Notes: generated from the letters alone by a model not told the origin. A stretch of 64,000 nucleotides of DNA from Nanobdellati archaeon (GCA_019429005.1 JAHYJR010000005.1:1-64000); one strand, 5' to 3'; counted from the first letter of the stretch, positions 8,699 to 17,811 are shown. Numbers and translations are program-made.

Positions 8699-8722
8699 AT
8701 ATATCATCTCTATTTTTTTAAT

Positions 8723-8995
8723 CTATAATGTTATTGATCTTACCCTTTCTTTAATTTCCTGTTTTGTACAACTTGCACAAAGTTTACCACCGAAAACTCT
8801 TTCAGGACGTTTTTCAGTTTTTGCCATATTTTTAATTTTATTTGGCAAGTCTCTTGGTACACCATGAAGTTTATCTTTACATTTTGAACAATGTGCTATT
8901 TTTGGTTTTCGTGCAACAAAATGCATTTTATTTTCTCCACTAGGTGTTTTCAATTTAACTCTTCTTAATGAATGTGATCTATGTCGTGGTTTCAT
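8723..8995 (-). CDS. rpl34e: Large ribosomal subunit protein eL34
   Basis: A 90-residue eL34 with a zinc site formed by HCSKCKDKLHG and CASCTKQE and the basic N-terminus KPRHRSHSLRRVKLKTP. It follows the EMC3-like insertase gene and is directly followed by eL14. Confidence 0.94.
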   Translation of the reverse strand: MKPRHRSHSLRRVKLKTPSGENKMHFVARKPKIAHCSKCKDKLHGVPRDLPNKIKNMAKTEKRPERVFGGKLCASCTKQEIKERVRSITL

Positions 8996-9029
8996 TTAAA
9001 TCCCTCTTTTTTTTAAATTATTATATTTA

Positions 9030-9458
9030 TTATTCAACGCCTAATACTTTTCTTAATACAATTGTTGTTGGAATTGAAATCATTATGTAAAATCCAAGCC
9101 ATCCTACAGTACCGCTTGAAGCAAGTAATGGTATGCTAAATGGTAATGTTACAATGAGACTTGAAAATGTTTTTGCAATCCATGGGAATGCGAGTAATAC
9201 AACAACCATTGATACCGCCATTGGTTTCATACTCATAGACATTTGCTTTTGACTCATACTTAAGCTTTTTTGTACAAGGGCATCTATCTCTTTTTGATTC
9301 TTTTCTTCTTGTGCTTTTTTAAGTTTTCCTCTTATTTTTAATGTTTCGCTTTTAAGATGTTTCATTTTTGTCTGATCGACAAGTTTTTTTTGTGCAATTG
9401 TAAATATTGATGCTATAATAATTGTTATTATTGTAAGTTGAATTATTGGTGTAACCAT
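9030..9458 (-). CDS. EMC3/YidC-like membrane insertase (DUF106)
   Basis: A 142-residue membrane protein of the archaeal DUF106 family, related to YidC, EMC3 and TMCO1, which insert proteins into the membrane. It has an N-terminal membrane helix (5-22), a Lys/Gln-rich coiled coil (about 27-80, including MKHLKSETLKIRGKLKKAQE) and two or three C-terminal membrane segments. It sits directly after secY, where this family normally occurs, although adk, which often separates them, is missing. Confidence 0.9.
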   Translation of the reverse strand: MVTPIIQLTIITIIIASIFTIAQKKLVDQTKMKHLKSETLKIRGKLKKAQEEKNQKEIDALVQKSLSMSQKQMSMSMKPMAVSMVVVLLAFPWIAKTFSSLIVTLPFSIPLLASSGTVGWLGFYIMISIPTTIVLRKVLGVE

Positions 9459-9489
9459 ATTATCACATTTAAGCTTTTAATTTATTTGC

Positions 9490-10869
9490 TTATGACTTTA
9501 TAAACTTTTTCAATGATGGATGTAAATCTTCTATATGTTGTGTTGCAATCTGTTCATATAATTGATAAATAATCATAACTGTAAGCAAAAGACCAGTTCC
9601 GCTTGTTAGAGCTCCTGCAAAATCAGAGAATGCTGCAAGGAATCCTACAAAAGCACCACCCATTATAGCTAAATTAGGTATGTATCTTTCAAGTATTGTT
9701 TCCATTACACGGATATCTCGTCTAAATCCAGGTATTTGCATACCACTTTGCTGTATTTGTTGTGCAACTTTATTTGAACCCATACCTGCACTTTCAACCC
9801 AGAATATTGAAAACACAACAGAGCCCAAGACCATAAAAATTGTATAAGTTATAACTCTTAATACCTCGTCACCGATTATATTGAAATTAAGTAAATTCCA
9901 TATAAAATTTGTTGGAGGTGAAAGGTAATGTACAAAACCGCTTATAGGTTGTCCTGTTTGACTGAATGTACCAAATATGGTTATACCTCTGTCATAAAGC
10001 AATTTTGACCATACTTTAATGTTAATAAGTAGTGCTGCTGTAAGTATAACAGGAAGTACATTTGTATAAATGAATTTTAATGGCCATTTTCTTCCAAAAC
10101 CACGAACAGATCCATATGCAAGAGGTATTTCAACTCTCATAGCTTGTGCATATACTACAATAACAAAAATAACTATAGTCATAAAAACAGGAAGTAATAG
10201 ACCAATATCGGGTGCTCCCGAACTGATACTTTTTATAAAATTTGGTAATAATCCAACAGCACTTTCTCCAGCAAGAGGCATAGTTCCAGATGATGTCATT
10301 GGACTGATTAATTTTAATATTATGTCTTTACTGATTCCAGCTGCAATAAATAGGCTGATACCACTACCGAAACCCCATTTACTAACGATTTCATCCAAGA
10401 ATAATATAATCCAACCACCTAATGCGATTTGAAAAATAATTAAAACTAAGGTCGTTGTTGCAAAATTGATAGGTTGCACTGCACCCATAAGTGTATACAC
10501 TACAGCTTCAACAACACAAAGAATAATAGATAATATCTTTTGAGTACCCTGAAACATGATTTTTCCATGATGTGTAGATGTATCCCATCCTAGAAGTCCT
10601 GTACCCATTAACATTTGTAATATAATACTAGATGTAACTATTGGTCCAATACCTAATGTGATTATAGTTCCTATACTTGCACCAAACAATGTTGACATTT
10701 CTTGAAGATAATGTATATTTGATGGACTTATACCCCAAATATAAATTTGAGACATGATAAAATATAGAAGTAGAGCTAATAATGTCCATTTAATTTTTTC
10801 TTTAAAAGAAAGTCTTTTTGTAGGAGGCATTACACCTGGTAGACTTTGTATTAATGTTTCATAATTCAC
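9490..10869 (-). CDS. secY: Protein translocase subunit SecY
   Basis: A 459-residue ten-helix channel protein through which proteins are exported or inserted. Helix 1 ALLLYFIMSQIYIWGI is followed by the plug region, and family motifs include GIGPIVTSSIILQMLMG and GSGISLFIAAGI. The cytoplasmic loop VRGFGRKWPLKFIY holds the basic residues that contact the ribosome. The C-terminal helix ends near IATQHIEDLHPSLKKFI. Normal length. It is translated with uL15 upstream and the DUF106 insertase downstream. Confidence 0.96.
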   Translation of the reverse strand: MNYETLIQSLPGVMPPTKRLSFKEKIKWTLLALLLYFIMSQIYIWGISPSNIHYLQEMSTLFGASIGTIITLGIGPIVTSSIILQMLMGTGLLGWDTSTHHGKIMFQGTQKILSIILCVVEAVVYTLMGAVQPINFATTTLVLIIFQIALGGWIILFLDEIVSKWGFGSGISLFIAAGISKDIILKLISPMTSSGTMPLAGESAVGLLPNFIKSISSGAPDIGLLLPVFMTIVIFVIVVYAQAMRVEIPLAYGSVRGFGRKWPLKFIYTNVLPVILTAALLINIKVWSKLLYDRGITIFGTFSQTGQPISGFVHYLSPPTNFIWNLLNFNIIGDEVLRVITYTIFMVLGSVVFSIFWVESAGMGSNKVAQQIQQSGMQIPGFRRDIRVMETILERYIPNLAIMGGAFVGFLAAFSDFAGALTSGTGLLLTVMIIYQLYEQIATQHIEDLHPSLKKFIKS

Positions 10870-10907
10870 TTAAACACCATTCTTCTGGCTATTTATATTA
10901 TATTGTT

Positions 10908-11393
10908 TTATATTGCAGAAGATTCAGTTGCATCTTCTGTAATATTAAGATTTACTGCTTTTCCACCAGCAGCTTCTATCTTTTCAATAGCTTTTGCAGA
11001 AAAACCGTTTGCGATTATGTTCATTTTTGTTGTTATTTGTCCATATCCCAATACTTTTGTATAGCCTAGTGCAGATACATCTATTTCAAATGTATCTTTC
11101 ACTTTTTTTGCTAAATTATAATGTATATATGTCTCAAGTCTTAATTCAATATCATTTAGGTTGATTATACTATATTGTTGAACGACATTTGTAACTCTTT
11201 TAAATCCTTTTTCAGGACCTAATGTTATACCTTTAGAGCGAAGTTGAGCAACATTCTGCTGACCTTTCTTTCCAGCACCTGCATTACCACGACCACCTCG
11301 GCTTCCAGCACCTCGATGTTTTTTAGGACTACCCCAACCGTGAGTTCTACTTCTTCTTTGTCTTCGTACTTTTGTAATTTTGTTGACAACCAT
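10908..11393 (-). CDS. rpl15: Large ribosomal subunit protein uL15
   Basis: A 161-residue uL15 with the Gly/Arg-rich N-terminus RRQRRSRTHGWGSPKKHR and GAGSRGGRGNAGAGKKGQ. The C-terminal domain reads VLGYGQITTKMNIIANGFS and ends AAGGKAVNL. It precedes secY, the standard spc order. Confidence 0.95.
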   Translation of the reverse strand: MVVNKITKVRRQRRSRTHGWGSPKKHRGAGSRGGRGNAGAGKKGQQNVAQLRSKGITLGPEKGFKRVTNVVQQYSIINLNDIELRLETYIHYNLAKKVKDTFEIDVSALGYTKVLGYGQITTKMNIIANGFSAKAIEKIEAAGGKAVNLNITEDATESSAI

Positions 11394-11413
11394 TATAATT
11401 CACTTATTATTAA

Positions 11414-11845
11414 TTATATCATTCTCTCGATAAGATCATTTATATCTTCGTTTCTATTACCGAGACCGCCTCTTAGATTGTATGTCTTTTTAACACCATT
11501 TGGACCAAAACCTTTTCTTGGTGGAGTTAACATAAAGACTGGTTTTATTTCAGCGTCGTTTATTTTCCCTTCAAGTATCATTTTTGTAATCTGATCAACG
11601 TTCTTTGCATCAACTTTTTTAGTTTTGCTTAATTTACCTCTTTTTTCTACAAGAGATTTTAATGTTTTTTCTGAAATATTACCCCACGTGAGAACATCTT
11701 TTGCATGTTTAATCATACCTTTAAATACATCATTATCAGATACTATAACACAATGATTAGGTTTAGTAAGCCTAAGCAATTGTAATGTTTTCTTAACATT
11801 ATAGTTTACGTTCACCGTACCCCGTACTCTAATTATCGCTATCAT
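11414..11845 (-). CDS. rpl30: Large ribosomal subunit protein uL30
   Basis: A 143-residue archaeal-length uL30. MIAIIRVRGTVNVNYNVKKT and LRLTKPNHCVIV are typical, with an archaeal C-terminal extension ending FGPNGVKKTYNLRGGLGNR. Its start lies inside the end of uS5 (17-base overlap), implying coupling. Confidence 0.95.
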   Translation of the reverse strand: MIAIIRVRGTVNVNYNVKKTLQLLRLTKPNHCVIVSDNDVFKGMIKHAKDVLTWGNISEKTLKSLVEKRGKLSKTKKVDAKNVDQITKMILEGKINDAEIKPVFMLTPPRKGFGPNGVKKTYNLRGGLGNRNEDINDLIERMI

Positions 11846-12545
11846 GTATAATACCTTCCTTTATTCCATTGTTTTTGATAATATTTTCACTTAATTTCAT
11901 TTTATTTGCGTTTTTAAGCGCATTGAAAACAGCACGTATAAAATTGATTCTTGTTTGTGTAATTCCTCGTGATATTATCCATACATCTTTGACTCCAGCA
12001 AGTCTCAATATTTTTTTAATTTCATCAGATACAACAAGATTGATACCTTTTGGAGCAGGTAGTAAATTTACTTCTACAGAACCTACTTTTGCACTTGTTT
12101 TAAATGGTATTGAATGAGTGCCTTGACAATTACATTCCCATGAACCACATCCTCTTTTTATAGATATCAAATTAATTTTTGCTTTTCTTGTTGCTTTTTC
12201 AATAGCAGATCGTGTATTTTCACCAGTTGAATATCCAAGACCTATAAGTCCGTCTTTATTTCCTACAACAACCATTGTATGGATAGATCTTTTACGTCCA
12301 GATTTATGCATTCGAGTTGTTGCTTTTACAACAGACCTTTTGATACCACCACCTTTACCAGAGTGACCACCAATAAGCATGACTTCTTCACTTATATCAG
12401 GAACAAGATAATCGACTATTTCAGGTTCTCTTATTATATATCCATTTCTAAGTATAGTTTGTATGTCTGAGAGTTCTCCATTCATTACCTTCCGTCCTAA
12501 TTCGGTCTGAGGTATCCATTCTTCTTTAGCTTTTTCGTGTCTCAT
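11829..12545 (-). CDS. rps5: Small ribosomal subunit protein uS5
   Basis: A 238-residue uS5, important for decoding fidelity. The double-stranded RNA-binding-like S5 domain carries RTMVVVGNKDGLIGLGYS-like sequence (here HTMVVVGNKDGLIGLGYST) and the C-terminal domain NLVVSDEIKKILRLAGVKD. The archaeal N-terminus EEWIPQTELGRKVMNGE is present. Confidence 0.95.
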   Translation of the reverse strand: MRHEKAKEEWIPQTELGRKVMNGELSDIQTILRNGYIIREPEIVDYLVPDISEEVMLIGGHSGKGGGIKRSVVKATTRMHKSGRKRSIHTMVVVGNKDGLIGLGYSTGENTRSAIEKATRKAKINLISIKRGCGSWECNCQGTHSIPFKTSAKVGSVEVNLLPAPKGINLVVSDEIKKILRLAGVKDVWIISRGITQTRINFIRAVFNALKNANKMKLSENIIKNNGIKEGIIHDSDN

Positions 12546-12567
12546 AATATCAACATTAACTATTATT

Positions 12568-13083
12568 TTATTTAAAAGACATTTTTAATATTTTGTCTTT
12601 TGTTGTTTCAAACTCTTTTGAAATGTTTGTTTTTTTATAGGTATCTATATGTTTTCCTGAGATTCTATCCTCTGTTGGAAGGTTGTTTTCAGAGTGAGGT
12701 ATATCCATACCACCATCAACAAGACCCTTTAATGCTGCGAAAACTCTTGAACCTTTAGTTGGTGTGTGAAGTCCAATATCAAGAACAACTTTTTTAATAT
12801 TTTTATCCTTAGCTTTTTTTGCAAGTATAAGTCCTGTAAGGTATGCACTTGGTATGTTTTTGATATTAGCACCAAATCCAATCGTTTTTAATTCTTTTGA
12901 ATTTGCACTTGTAATTACAATATCACCAATTTCATTATAATCAATAATTTGTGCAATGATAGCAGTGTTTGTAACTCTGATTACAGCTCTTTTTTCTCTT
13001 GAAAGCAGTAAATTAAGACGTTTCTTATAGTTAGTTTGACCTGTTCTTCGTCTTTTGAAACGTAATAGATAATTAGTTTTCAT
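12568..13083 (-). CDS. rpl18: Large ribosomal subunit protein uL18
   Basis: A 171-residue uL18, the 5S rRNA-binding protein of the central protuberance. Signature residues are RFKRRRTGQTNYKKRL, LLSREKRAVIRVTN and DIGLHTPTKGSRVFAALKG. The start follows AGGTGAAAAC. Confidence 0.95.
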   Translation of the reverse strand: MKTNYLLRFKRRRTGQTNYKKRLNLLLSREKRAVIRVTNTAIIAQIIDYNEIGDIVITSANSKELKTIGFGANIKNIPSAYLTGLILAKKAKDKNIKKVVLDIGLHTPTKGSRVFAALKGLVDGGMDIPHSENNLPTEDRISGKHIDTYKKTNISKEFETTKDKILKMSFK

Positions 13084-13087
13084 GTTT

Positions 13088-13648
13088 TCACCTTATACTT
13101 GTTTGTTTTTCAGTTTCAACTTTTCCATCTTGCGGTATAGTTGTATCTGCTGATTTAATTGTTTCTGTTTTGTTAATAGGTGTAGTTTTTTTAATAACTA
13201 CATCTTCAGGAATTTGCATTTTTTTTGCATATAATCTTAAGTGATTTTTATTTCTTAAGACATTACCTTTTGCAAGTCTGTATAATTTTGTATATTGTTT
13301 ACCTGTAATTATGTTTTTTTCCTTAAGTATTGATAATTCAGATCTTAATGATCTTATTTTAATCATCCATTTCTGTTTATCTCCAAGTCTTGATTTGCTT
13401 GTACCTTTCCTTTTACCCTGACCTTTTTGACGACCTTTTTTCTTTTGTTCGTTTCGGATTCTTATTTTAAATCGGCTTACACATTTTTTAGGTTTTATTT
13501 TTATAGCACCATCTTTAACAAGATTTGCAATATCTAGTCTAGTTATCGCTTTATTTATGTCTTCAATTTGTTCTGGATTAAACCAAACTCTATCTTTACC
13601 GACATTCAAATATCTTGCTGTTAATTCATGTTGCTGTCTTAGATTCAT
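13088..13648 (-). CDS. rpl19e: Large ribosomal subunit protein eL19
   Basis: A 186-residue eL19. The conserved body includes MNLRQQHELTARYLNVGKDR, FNPEQIEDINKAITR and the basic KKGRQKGQGKRKGTSKSRLG. The last 35 residues are a Lys/Thr/Glu-rich tail not seen in short archaeal homologues. A GTG at 13657 lies within the GTGAT ribosome-binding site; ATG 13648 is the start. Confidence 0.94.
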   Translation of the reverse strand: MNLRQQHELTARYLNVGKDRVWFNPEQIEDINKAITRLDIANLVKDGAIKIKPKKCVSRFKIRIRNEQKKKGRQKGQGKRKGTSKSRLGDKQKWMIKIRSLRSELSILKEKNIITGKQYTKLYRLAKGNVLRNKNHLRLYAKKMQIPEDVVIKKTTPINKTETIKSADTTIPQDGKVETEKQTSIR

Positions 13649-13663
13649 CTTAATCACTAATAT

Positions 13664-13843
13664 TTAATTATTTAAAAGGTCCATCTCGTCGCCATCACTG
13701 AGTATCATCTCATTTGTGAATTCGGTATTACACCTTGGACATTCAAAAAAGGATAATGTTCCTTCTTTCTTTTTGTTTCCAATAACACCACATTTTGGAC
13801 ATTTTTTCTTACCAATATGTAAAAATGTTATGTAACTAGTCAT
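13664..13843 (-). CDS. Small zinc-ribbon protein between eL32 and eL19
   Basis: A 59-residue protein with two CxxC pairs (CPKCGVIGNKKKEGT and CPRCNTEF) forming a zinc ribbon and an acidic end (SDGDEMDLLNN). Its start follows GTGAT with the usual four-base spacing and lies just before the end of eL32, so it is translated as part of the operon. I do not recognise the family. Position suggests a ribosomal or assembly role; a transcription-factor-like zinc ribbon is an alternative. Confidence 0.75.
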   Translation of the reverse strand: MTSYITFLHIGKKKCPKCGVIGNKKKEGTLSFFECPRCNTEFTNEMILSDGDEMDLLNN

Positions 13844-13848
13844 TTTCA

Positions 13849-14397
13849 TCACTTTTTAGTATCTTTTGTTTTTGTCTCTTTTTTAACAGGTTCTTTTGCT
13901 TTTTCAGTTTTAATTTCTTTTTTAACAGTATCTGTTTTTTTAACAGTTTCTTTTGCTTTTTCAACTGTTGTATCTTTTTTAGTTTCTTTTTCTTTAAGTT
14001 CTTTTAGTTTTTGTAATGTTTTGATACCCGGATTAAGTATTCGAATTTCCATTTTTTTTGCTTCATTCATAATATCGATTCTTTTTTTAGTTCCAACCGT
14101 TCCTGCTATTCTTGCAACTTCTGTTTTAATATCAATATTCAGTAATTCTTTAACATTGTTTATAAGGATATCTTTATATCCAGATGCATGAAGACCTCTA
14201 ACCATTCTTGGTGAACTGTAAGATGGATGTGGCATTGAACCTCTTATTCGTTTTCTAATCTTATTATGTCTACCTGTTGGTTTTCTCCATGAACTACCAA
14301 TTTTTTTTCTTTGAATATCACTTCTTCTAAAAACAGGCTTTCTTTTATTAATTTCTTTTCTTTTTTCTAAAAAAGATTTGATTATTTCGCTTATCAT
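13849..14397 (-). CDS. rpl32e: Large ribosomal subunit protein eL32
   Basis: A 182-residue eL32. The core reads KPVFRRSDIQRKKIGSSWRK, PTGRHNKIRKRIRGSMPHPS and PRMVRGLHASGYKDIL. The C-terminal 45 residues are a low-complexity Lys/Glu/Thr tail (KKDTTVEKAKETVKK and similar). The ATG at 14397 follows GTGATATTT; the GTG nine bases upstream is not used. Confidence 0.94.
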   Translation of the reverse strand: MISEIIKSFLEKRKEINKRKPVFRRSDIQRKKIGSSWRKPTGRHNKIRKRIRGSMPHPSYSSPRMVRGLHASGYKDILINNVKELLNIDIKTEVARIAGTVGTKKRIDIMNEAKKMEIRILNPGIKTLQKLKELKEKETKKDTTVEKAKETVKKTDTVKKEIKTEKAKEPVKKETKTKDTKK

Positions 14398-14410
14398 AAA
14401 TATCACAGAC

Positions 14411-14938
14411 TCATGCTTTTTTTGTTATATATATACCATCTTTGAATACACGTCGATCTTTATTTCGTATTTTACAGCCTTGTTCTATATTTGCAGCAGT
14501 CTGTCCAACAGCGTATTTATCTGTTCCTGTTAATACTATATCTTCTTTTTTCACAACAATTTTTGTATTTCCTACAATTTTTGCATATCTGTTACCTTTT
14601 TCACCAAAAAGATTTTTTATTTCAAAAATATCATCTTTTAGGTTAGTTGTGATTGGAAAGTGTGAATAAACAACTTTCATTTCATATGTAAACTCGTCTT
14701 TAACACCAGTCATCATATTTTTGATTATTGTAGATAATGTACTAATTATACTATTTTGTTTCTTTCTATCAAGATCCGTACTTATTTTTATTTTATTATT
14801 TTTAAGATCTATATTGATATGAGGATTTGTAAAATTATAACTTGCATTACCTTTAGGACCTGTGGCTGTTAACATAGTACCTTCTTTTTTGAAAGTTACG
14901 CCTTCCTGTATTTCTATTTCGTTTTCAATACCAGCCAT
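14411..14938 (-). CDS. rpl6: Large ribosomal subunit protein uL6
   Basis: A 175-residue uL6 near the factor-binding site. It has two similar beta domains; KVVYSHFPITTNLKDD and GNTKIVVKKEDIVLTGTDK are characteristic, and RNKDRRVFKDGIYITKK ends the protein. The archaeal-type DKYAVGQTAANIEQGCKI segment is present. Confidence 0.95.
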   Translation of the reverse strand: MAGIENEIEIQEGVTFKKEGTMLTATGPKGNASYNFTNPHINIDLKNNKIKISTDLDRKKQNSIISTLSTIIKNMMTGVKDEFTYEMKVVYSHFPITTNLKDDIFEIKNLFGEKGNRYAKIVGNTKIVVKKEDIVLTGTDKYAVGQTAANIEQGCKIRNKDRRVFKDGIYITKKA

Positions 14939-14965
14939 TTAAATCACGTTTATTTATATTTATTA

Positions 14966-15355
14966 TTAATAGATGTACCCTAAAAGTACACCACCAATTT
15001 TATTTTTAACATCGTTATGTTTTTGTATACCATTAGATGTTGATATTATTAGTATACCAAAATCCATAGATGGTAGATATCGTTTCTCAAATTTTACAAA
15101 ATCATTTTTTTGTACCGAATGTCTTGGTTTGATTGCTCTACAATCATTTATATTTCCAAGTAAGTTTACTTTGAAATAACCACCTTTACCATCATCAATA
15201 CTTTCAAATTCACCGATATAACCAGATTTCTGTATAATTTTCAGTATTTCTGTTATTACTTTTGAGTTTGCTGGTTTGACTATACATTCGGATTTACCAA
15301 CCGCTTCTGCATTTTTTATTGTTGAAAATACATTTGAAAGATTATCAAAGTTCAT
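14966..15355 (-). CDS. rps8: Small ribosomal subunit protein uS8
   Basis: A 129-residue uS8, a primary 16S rRNA central-domain binder. It reads NVFSTIKNAEAVGKSECIV at the start and FGILIISTSNGIQKHNDV followed by IGGVLLGYIY at the end. Normal length. The start follows GGTGAAAAC. Confidence 0.95.
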   Translation of the reverse strand: MNFDNLSNVFSTIKNAEAVGKSECIVKPANSKVITEILKIIQKSGYIGEFESIDDGKGGYFKVNLLGNINDCRAIKPRHSVQKNDFVKFEKRYLPSMDFGILIISTSNGIQKHNDVKNKIGGVLLGYIY

Positions 15356-15366
15356 GTTTTCACCAT

Positions 15367-15594
15367 TTAATTATATTTTGAAAAGCCTAGAGTTTTTGCA
15401 ATTTCTTTGAAACATTGTCTACAATATTTTAAACCATATTTGTTTATAATACCACGACCTTTTCTATCACATTGTCTACATACTGATTGTGCTTTTCCGT
15501 AATCTCTTTTTATTGGTTTGTTATGTTTTTTGAATTTATTTATTTTATTTTTTTTCCCTTTCAATTGTTTCATAACACTTTTGTAATTTCCCAT
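15367..15594 (-). CDS. rps14: Small ribosomal subunit protein uS14, zinc form
   Basis: A 75-residue uS14 with the zinc site CRQCDRKGRGIINKYGLKYC ending in a second CxxC. ATG 15594 follows GTGATAGTT and gives the expected N-terminus; an open frame extends 13 codons further but overlaps uL5 and lacks a ribosome-binding site. About 15 residues longer than many archaeal uS14. Confidence 0.92.
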   Translation of the reverse strand: MGNYKSVMKQLKGKKNKINKFKKHNKPIKRDYGKAQSVCRQCDRKGRGIINKYGLKYCRQCFKEIAKTLGFSKYN

Positions 15595-15613
15595 AACTAT
15601 CACATAATTTATT

Positions 15614-16147
15614 TTATAATATTTGGATACCAAGAGTATCTTTTATGAAGTTTTTTGCTTCCTCTTTACCGATCCTATGTTTTTTTGGTATTCTCTGTTT
15701 TTGAATTTTACGTCTTTTTATTCTATATCCAGCTCTTTCAAGTTTAACATTTATATTAAAACCTAATATACCTATAGCAGAATCATATTTTTCACCTGGT
15801 ATGTCTAAATATTCTTTCATACCGAAACTGAAATTACCCTCATCATCAAAATTAGATTGTTTTATTCTATTTTCTTTTGCAATAAGTACTTTTTTCAAGA
15901 ATTCAATCTTGTCAGCACCTCTTAATGTTACTTTTACACCAAGAATTCTGCCTTTACTAACTTTGAATGTTTTTGCTTTTCTTGTAGCTACTGTTTTTAT
16001 GGGTTTTTTACCTGTGAGTCTTTCTGCAAGTGTATATGCTTTATCTATATCTTGAATATTATTACCCATACCTATATTTAATACTACTTTACTTATCTTT
16101 ATATCCCTCATAGGATTTTCTTGAGTAGTTTTATTTTTTTCTGCCAT
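15614..16147 (-). CDS. rpl5: Large ribosomal subunit protein uL5
   Basis: A 177-residue uL5, which binds 5S rRNA and contacts the P-site tRNA. Typical segments: ISKVVLNIGMGNNIQDIDKA, LTGKKPIKTVATRKAKTFK and GILGFNINVKLERAGYRIKR. The ATG at 16147 is chosen over an upstream alternative that lies in the ribosome-binding site. Confidence 0.95.
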   Translation of the reverse strand: MAEKNKTTQENPMRDIKISKVVLNIGMGNNIQDIDKAYTLAERLTGKKPIKTVATRKAKTFKVSKGRILGVKVTLRGADKIEFLKKVLIAKENRIKQSNFDDEGNFSFGMKEYLDIPGEKYDSAIGILGFNINVKLERAGYRIKRRKIQKQRIPKKHRIGKEEAKNFIKDTLGIQIL

Positions 16148-16168
16148 AATTATCACTTAATTCTTGAC

Positions 16169-16882
16169 TCAGAGTTGTTCAGGTATTTTTATTATTGCTT
16201 TGTCTTTACCTATAACAAATAAATAGTTTAACCTTGTTACAATCTTCTCCTTATTATTCAATTCAATTGTTGCTGTATTTGGGTTTGTACTGTTTGTTGT
16301 TTTAATTTCAATAACTTTACCAATTATACCTGTATGTTTTCCTTGTGTAATCACAACAGAGACATTTTGTTCAAGTATTAAGGTTTCGATAATTTTTTGT
16401 TCTGGGACTTTTATTACAACAGTATCTCCAGTTTTATATTTTTTAACATCATCTTTATTAACATTTAGATTTCGACCATCATGCAGATTTAATTGTAATA
16501 AATCTCCTTTTATGTATTTTTTATCATTTATTTTACATAATTTCAAATCTGATTCTTTTTCAGTAATATCTAAAAGATCTAGTTTACCATTAATTGGGAA
16601 TACTCTATATTGTTTTTTTGCATTTGGTATTGAAATTACATCCATAAGACCGCAAGGATATGCATAATCTTTTCGTATTTTTCCATCTACAAGAACTTTT
16701 CCATCATTTAAAATAGTTTTACTTTCTTTTGCAGTTTTTGCAAAATTTAATTTATCTCTAAGTATAATTTGTAAAGGTATACATTCATTTTTTTGATGAG
16801 GTCCACTTCTAGGTTGAACAGTATATTTGTATTCCTTTCGTTTAATAGGGTAATTTTTTGATGCGGATAGTCTTTTCAACAT
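16169..16882 (-). CDS. rps4e: Small ribosomal subunit protein eS4
   Basis: A 237-residue eS4 with an N-terminal RLSASKNYPIKRKEYKYTV, an S4-like domain (about 40-100; LNDGKVLVDGKIRKDYAYP), a central domain and a C-terminal KOW motif (VITQGKHTGIIGKVIEI). Its position between uL24 and uL5 is the normal archaeal one. Confidence 0.95.
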   Translation of the reverse strand: MLKRLSASKNYPIKRKEYKYTVQPRSGPHQKNECIPLQIILRDKLNFAKTAKESKTILNDGKVLVDGKIRKDYAYPCGLMDVISIPNAKKQYRVFPINGKLDLLDITEKESDLKLCKINDKKYIKGDLLQLNLHDGRNLNVNKDDVKKYKTGDTVVIKVPEQKIIETLILEQNVSVVITQGKHTGIIGKVIEIKTTNSTNPNTATIELNNKEKIVTRLNYLFVIGKDKAIIKIPEQL

Positions 16883-16899
16883 TTGGATCACTCATATTT

Positions 16900-17394
16900 T
16901 TATTTTGTTATTTCTACCTTTTTTTCAGATTTTGGTTTTGTTTCAGACACATTTTCTTCTCTAAACTTACTTGTTTTTTTAATATCTTTTGTATCCTTTG
17001 TTGTTTCTTTAGTCTTTTTATTTTTTTTGTTTAAGGATGCAACACGGAGCTTATCATTTAAGTTTAATTTTGTTATTACTAAATTGGATGCTTTTGTTGG
17101 AACATGATATTCTGTACCATTTACTTTATTTTTAACAATTCCTTTGATTGTAACTGTAGATTTTTTTACGTTTGTTGTTAGTACTTCACCCATTTGACCT
17201 TTAAAGTCGCCTCTTTTGATTATGACATCATCGCCACATTTTATACCGAAAGTTCTTCTTGTTGTGTCTTTTTGGATTTCTTTACTAAGATTAGCCTTAA
17301 GCATATTTCTTTTTATATGTAATGGAGCATTTGCTACATAATTTCTTTGTTTTGTCGGATTTTTGGAGGATTTCCATTTATTTGACCATTTCAT
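16900..17394 (-). CDS. rpl24: Large ribosomal subunit protein uL24
   Basis: A 164-residue uL24, an assembly initiator with a KOW domain (CGDDVIIKRGDFKGQMGEVL). The archaeal N-terminus KQRNYVANAPLHIKRNM is present. Roughly the last 40 residues form a Lys/Thr/Glu-rich tail, an unusual addition. ATG 17394 is preferred over the ATG at 17403 because the latter overlaps the GATGA ribosome-binding site. Confidence 0.93.
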   Translation of the reverse strand: MKWSNKWKSSKNPTKQRNYVANAPLHIKRNMLKANLSKEIQKDTTRRTFGIKCGDDVIIKRGDFKGQMGEVLTTNVKKSTVTIKGIVKNKVNGTEYHVPTKASNLVITKLNLNDKLRVASLNKKNKKTKETTKDTKDIKKTSKFREENVSETKPKSEKKVEITK

Positions 17395-17412
17395 AAAATT
17401 CATCTTCTATAA

Positions 17413-17811
17413 TTATATTATGATTCTTGCAATTTTACCAACAGCAGGGAATCTTTCAACAACTTCTTTAGCAACAATACCTTTGATTTCTTTACCCCTT
17501 GGTTCAAGTGTATCTTGTAATAATATAGCTGTATTTTCTGCAAATTTTATCCTGATTCCATTAGATCTTCGATATTCTGCTCTTTGAGTAACTATAACAG
17601 CTTTAACAACTTCATGTGCAATTTTTTGGTTTCCTTTTTTTACAGCACAGACTACAACATCACCAACACCTGCTTTAGGTTGTCTTCCACGTACGCCTCT
17701 ATAACCTCTAACAGATATGATTTCAAGCATTTTTGCACCTGTATTATCTATACATTTAAGTGCAGAACCTACTTTCAAACCTTTTACAGTTTTTGTGCTT
17801 ATTCCTTTCAT
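17413..17811 (-). CDS. rpl14: Large ribosomal subunit protein uL14
   Basis: A 132-residue uL14 at the subunit interface. LKVGSALKCIDNTGAKMLEI, GVGDVVVCAVKKGNQ and PRGKEIKGIVAKEVVERFP are diagnostic. Exactly the usual archaeal length when the ATG at 17811 is used. Confidence 0.96.
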   Translation of the reverse strand: MKGISTKTVKGLKVGSALKCIDNTGAKMLEIISVRGYRGVRGRQPKAGVGDVVVCAVKKGNQKIAHEVVKAVIVTQRAEYRRSNGIRIKFAENTAILLQDTLEPRGKEIKGIVAKEVVERFPAVGKIARIII

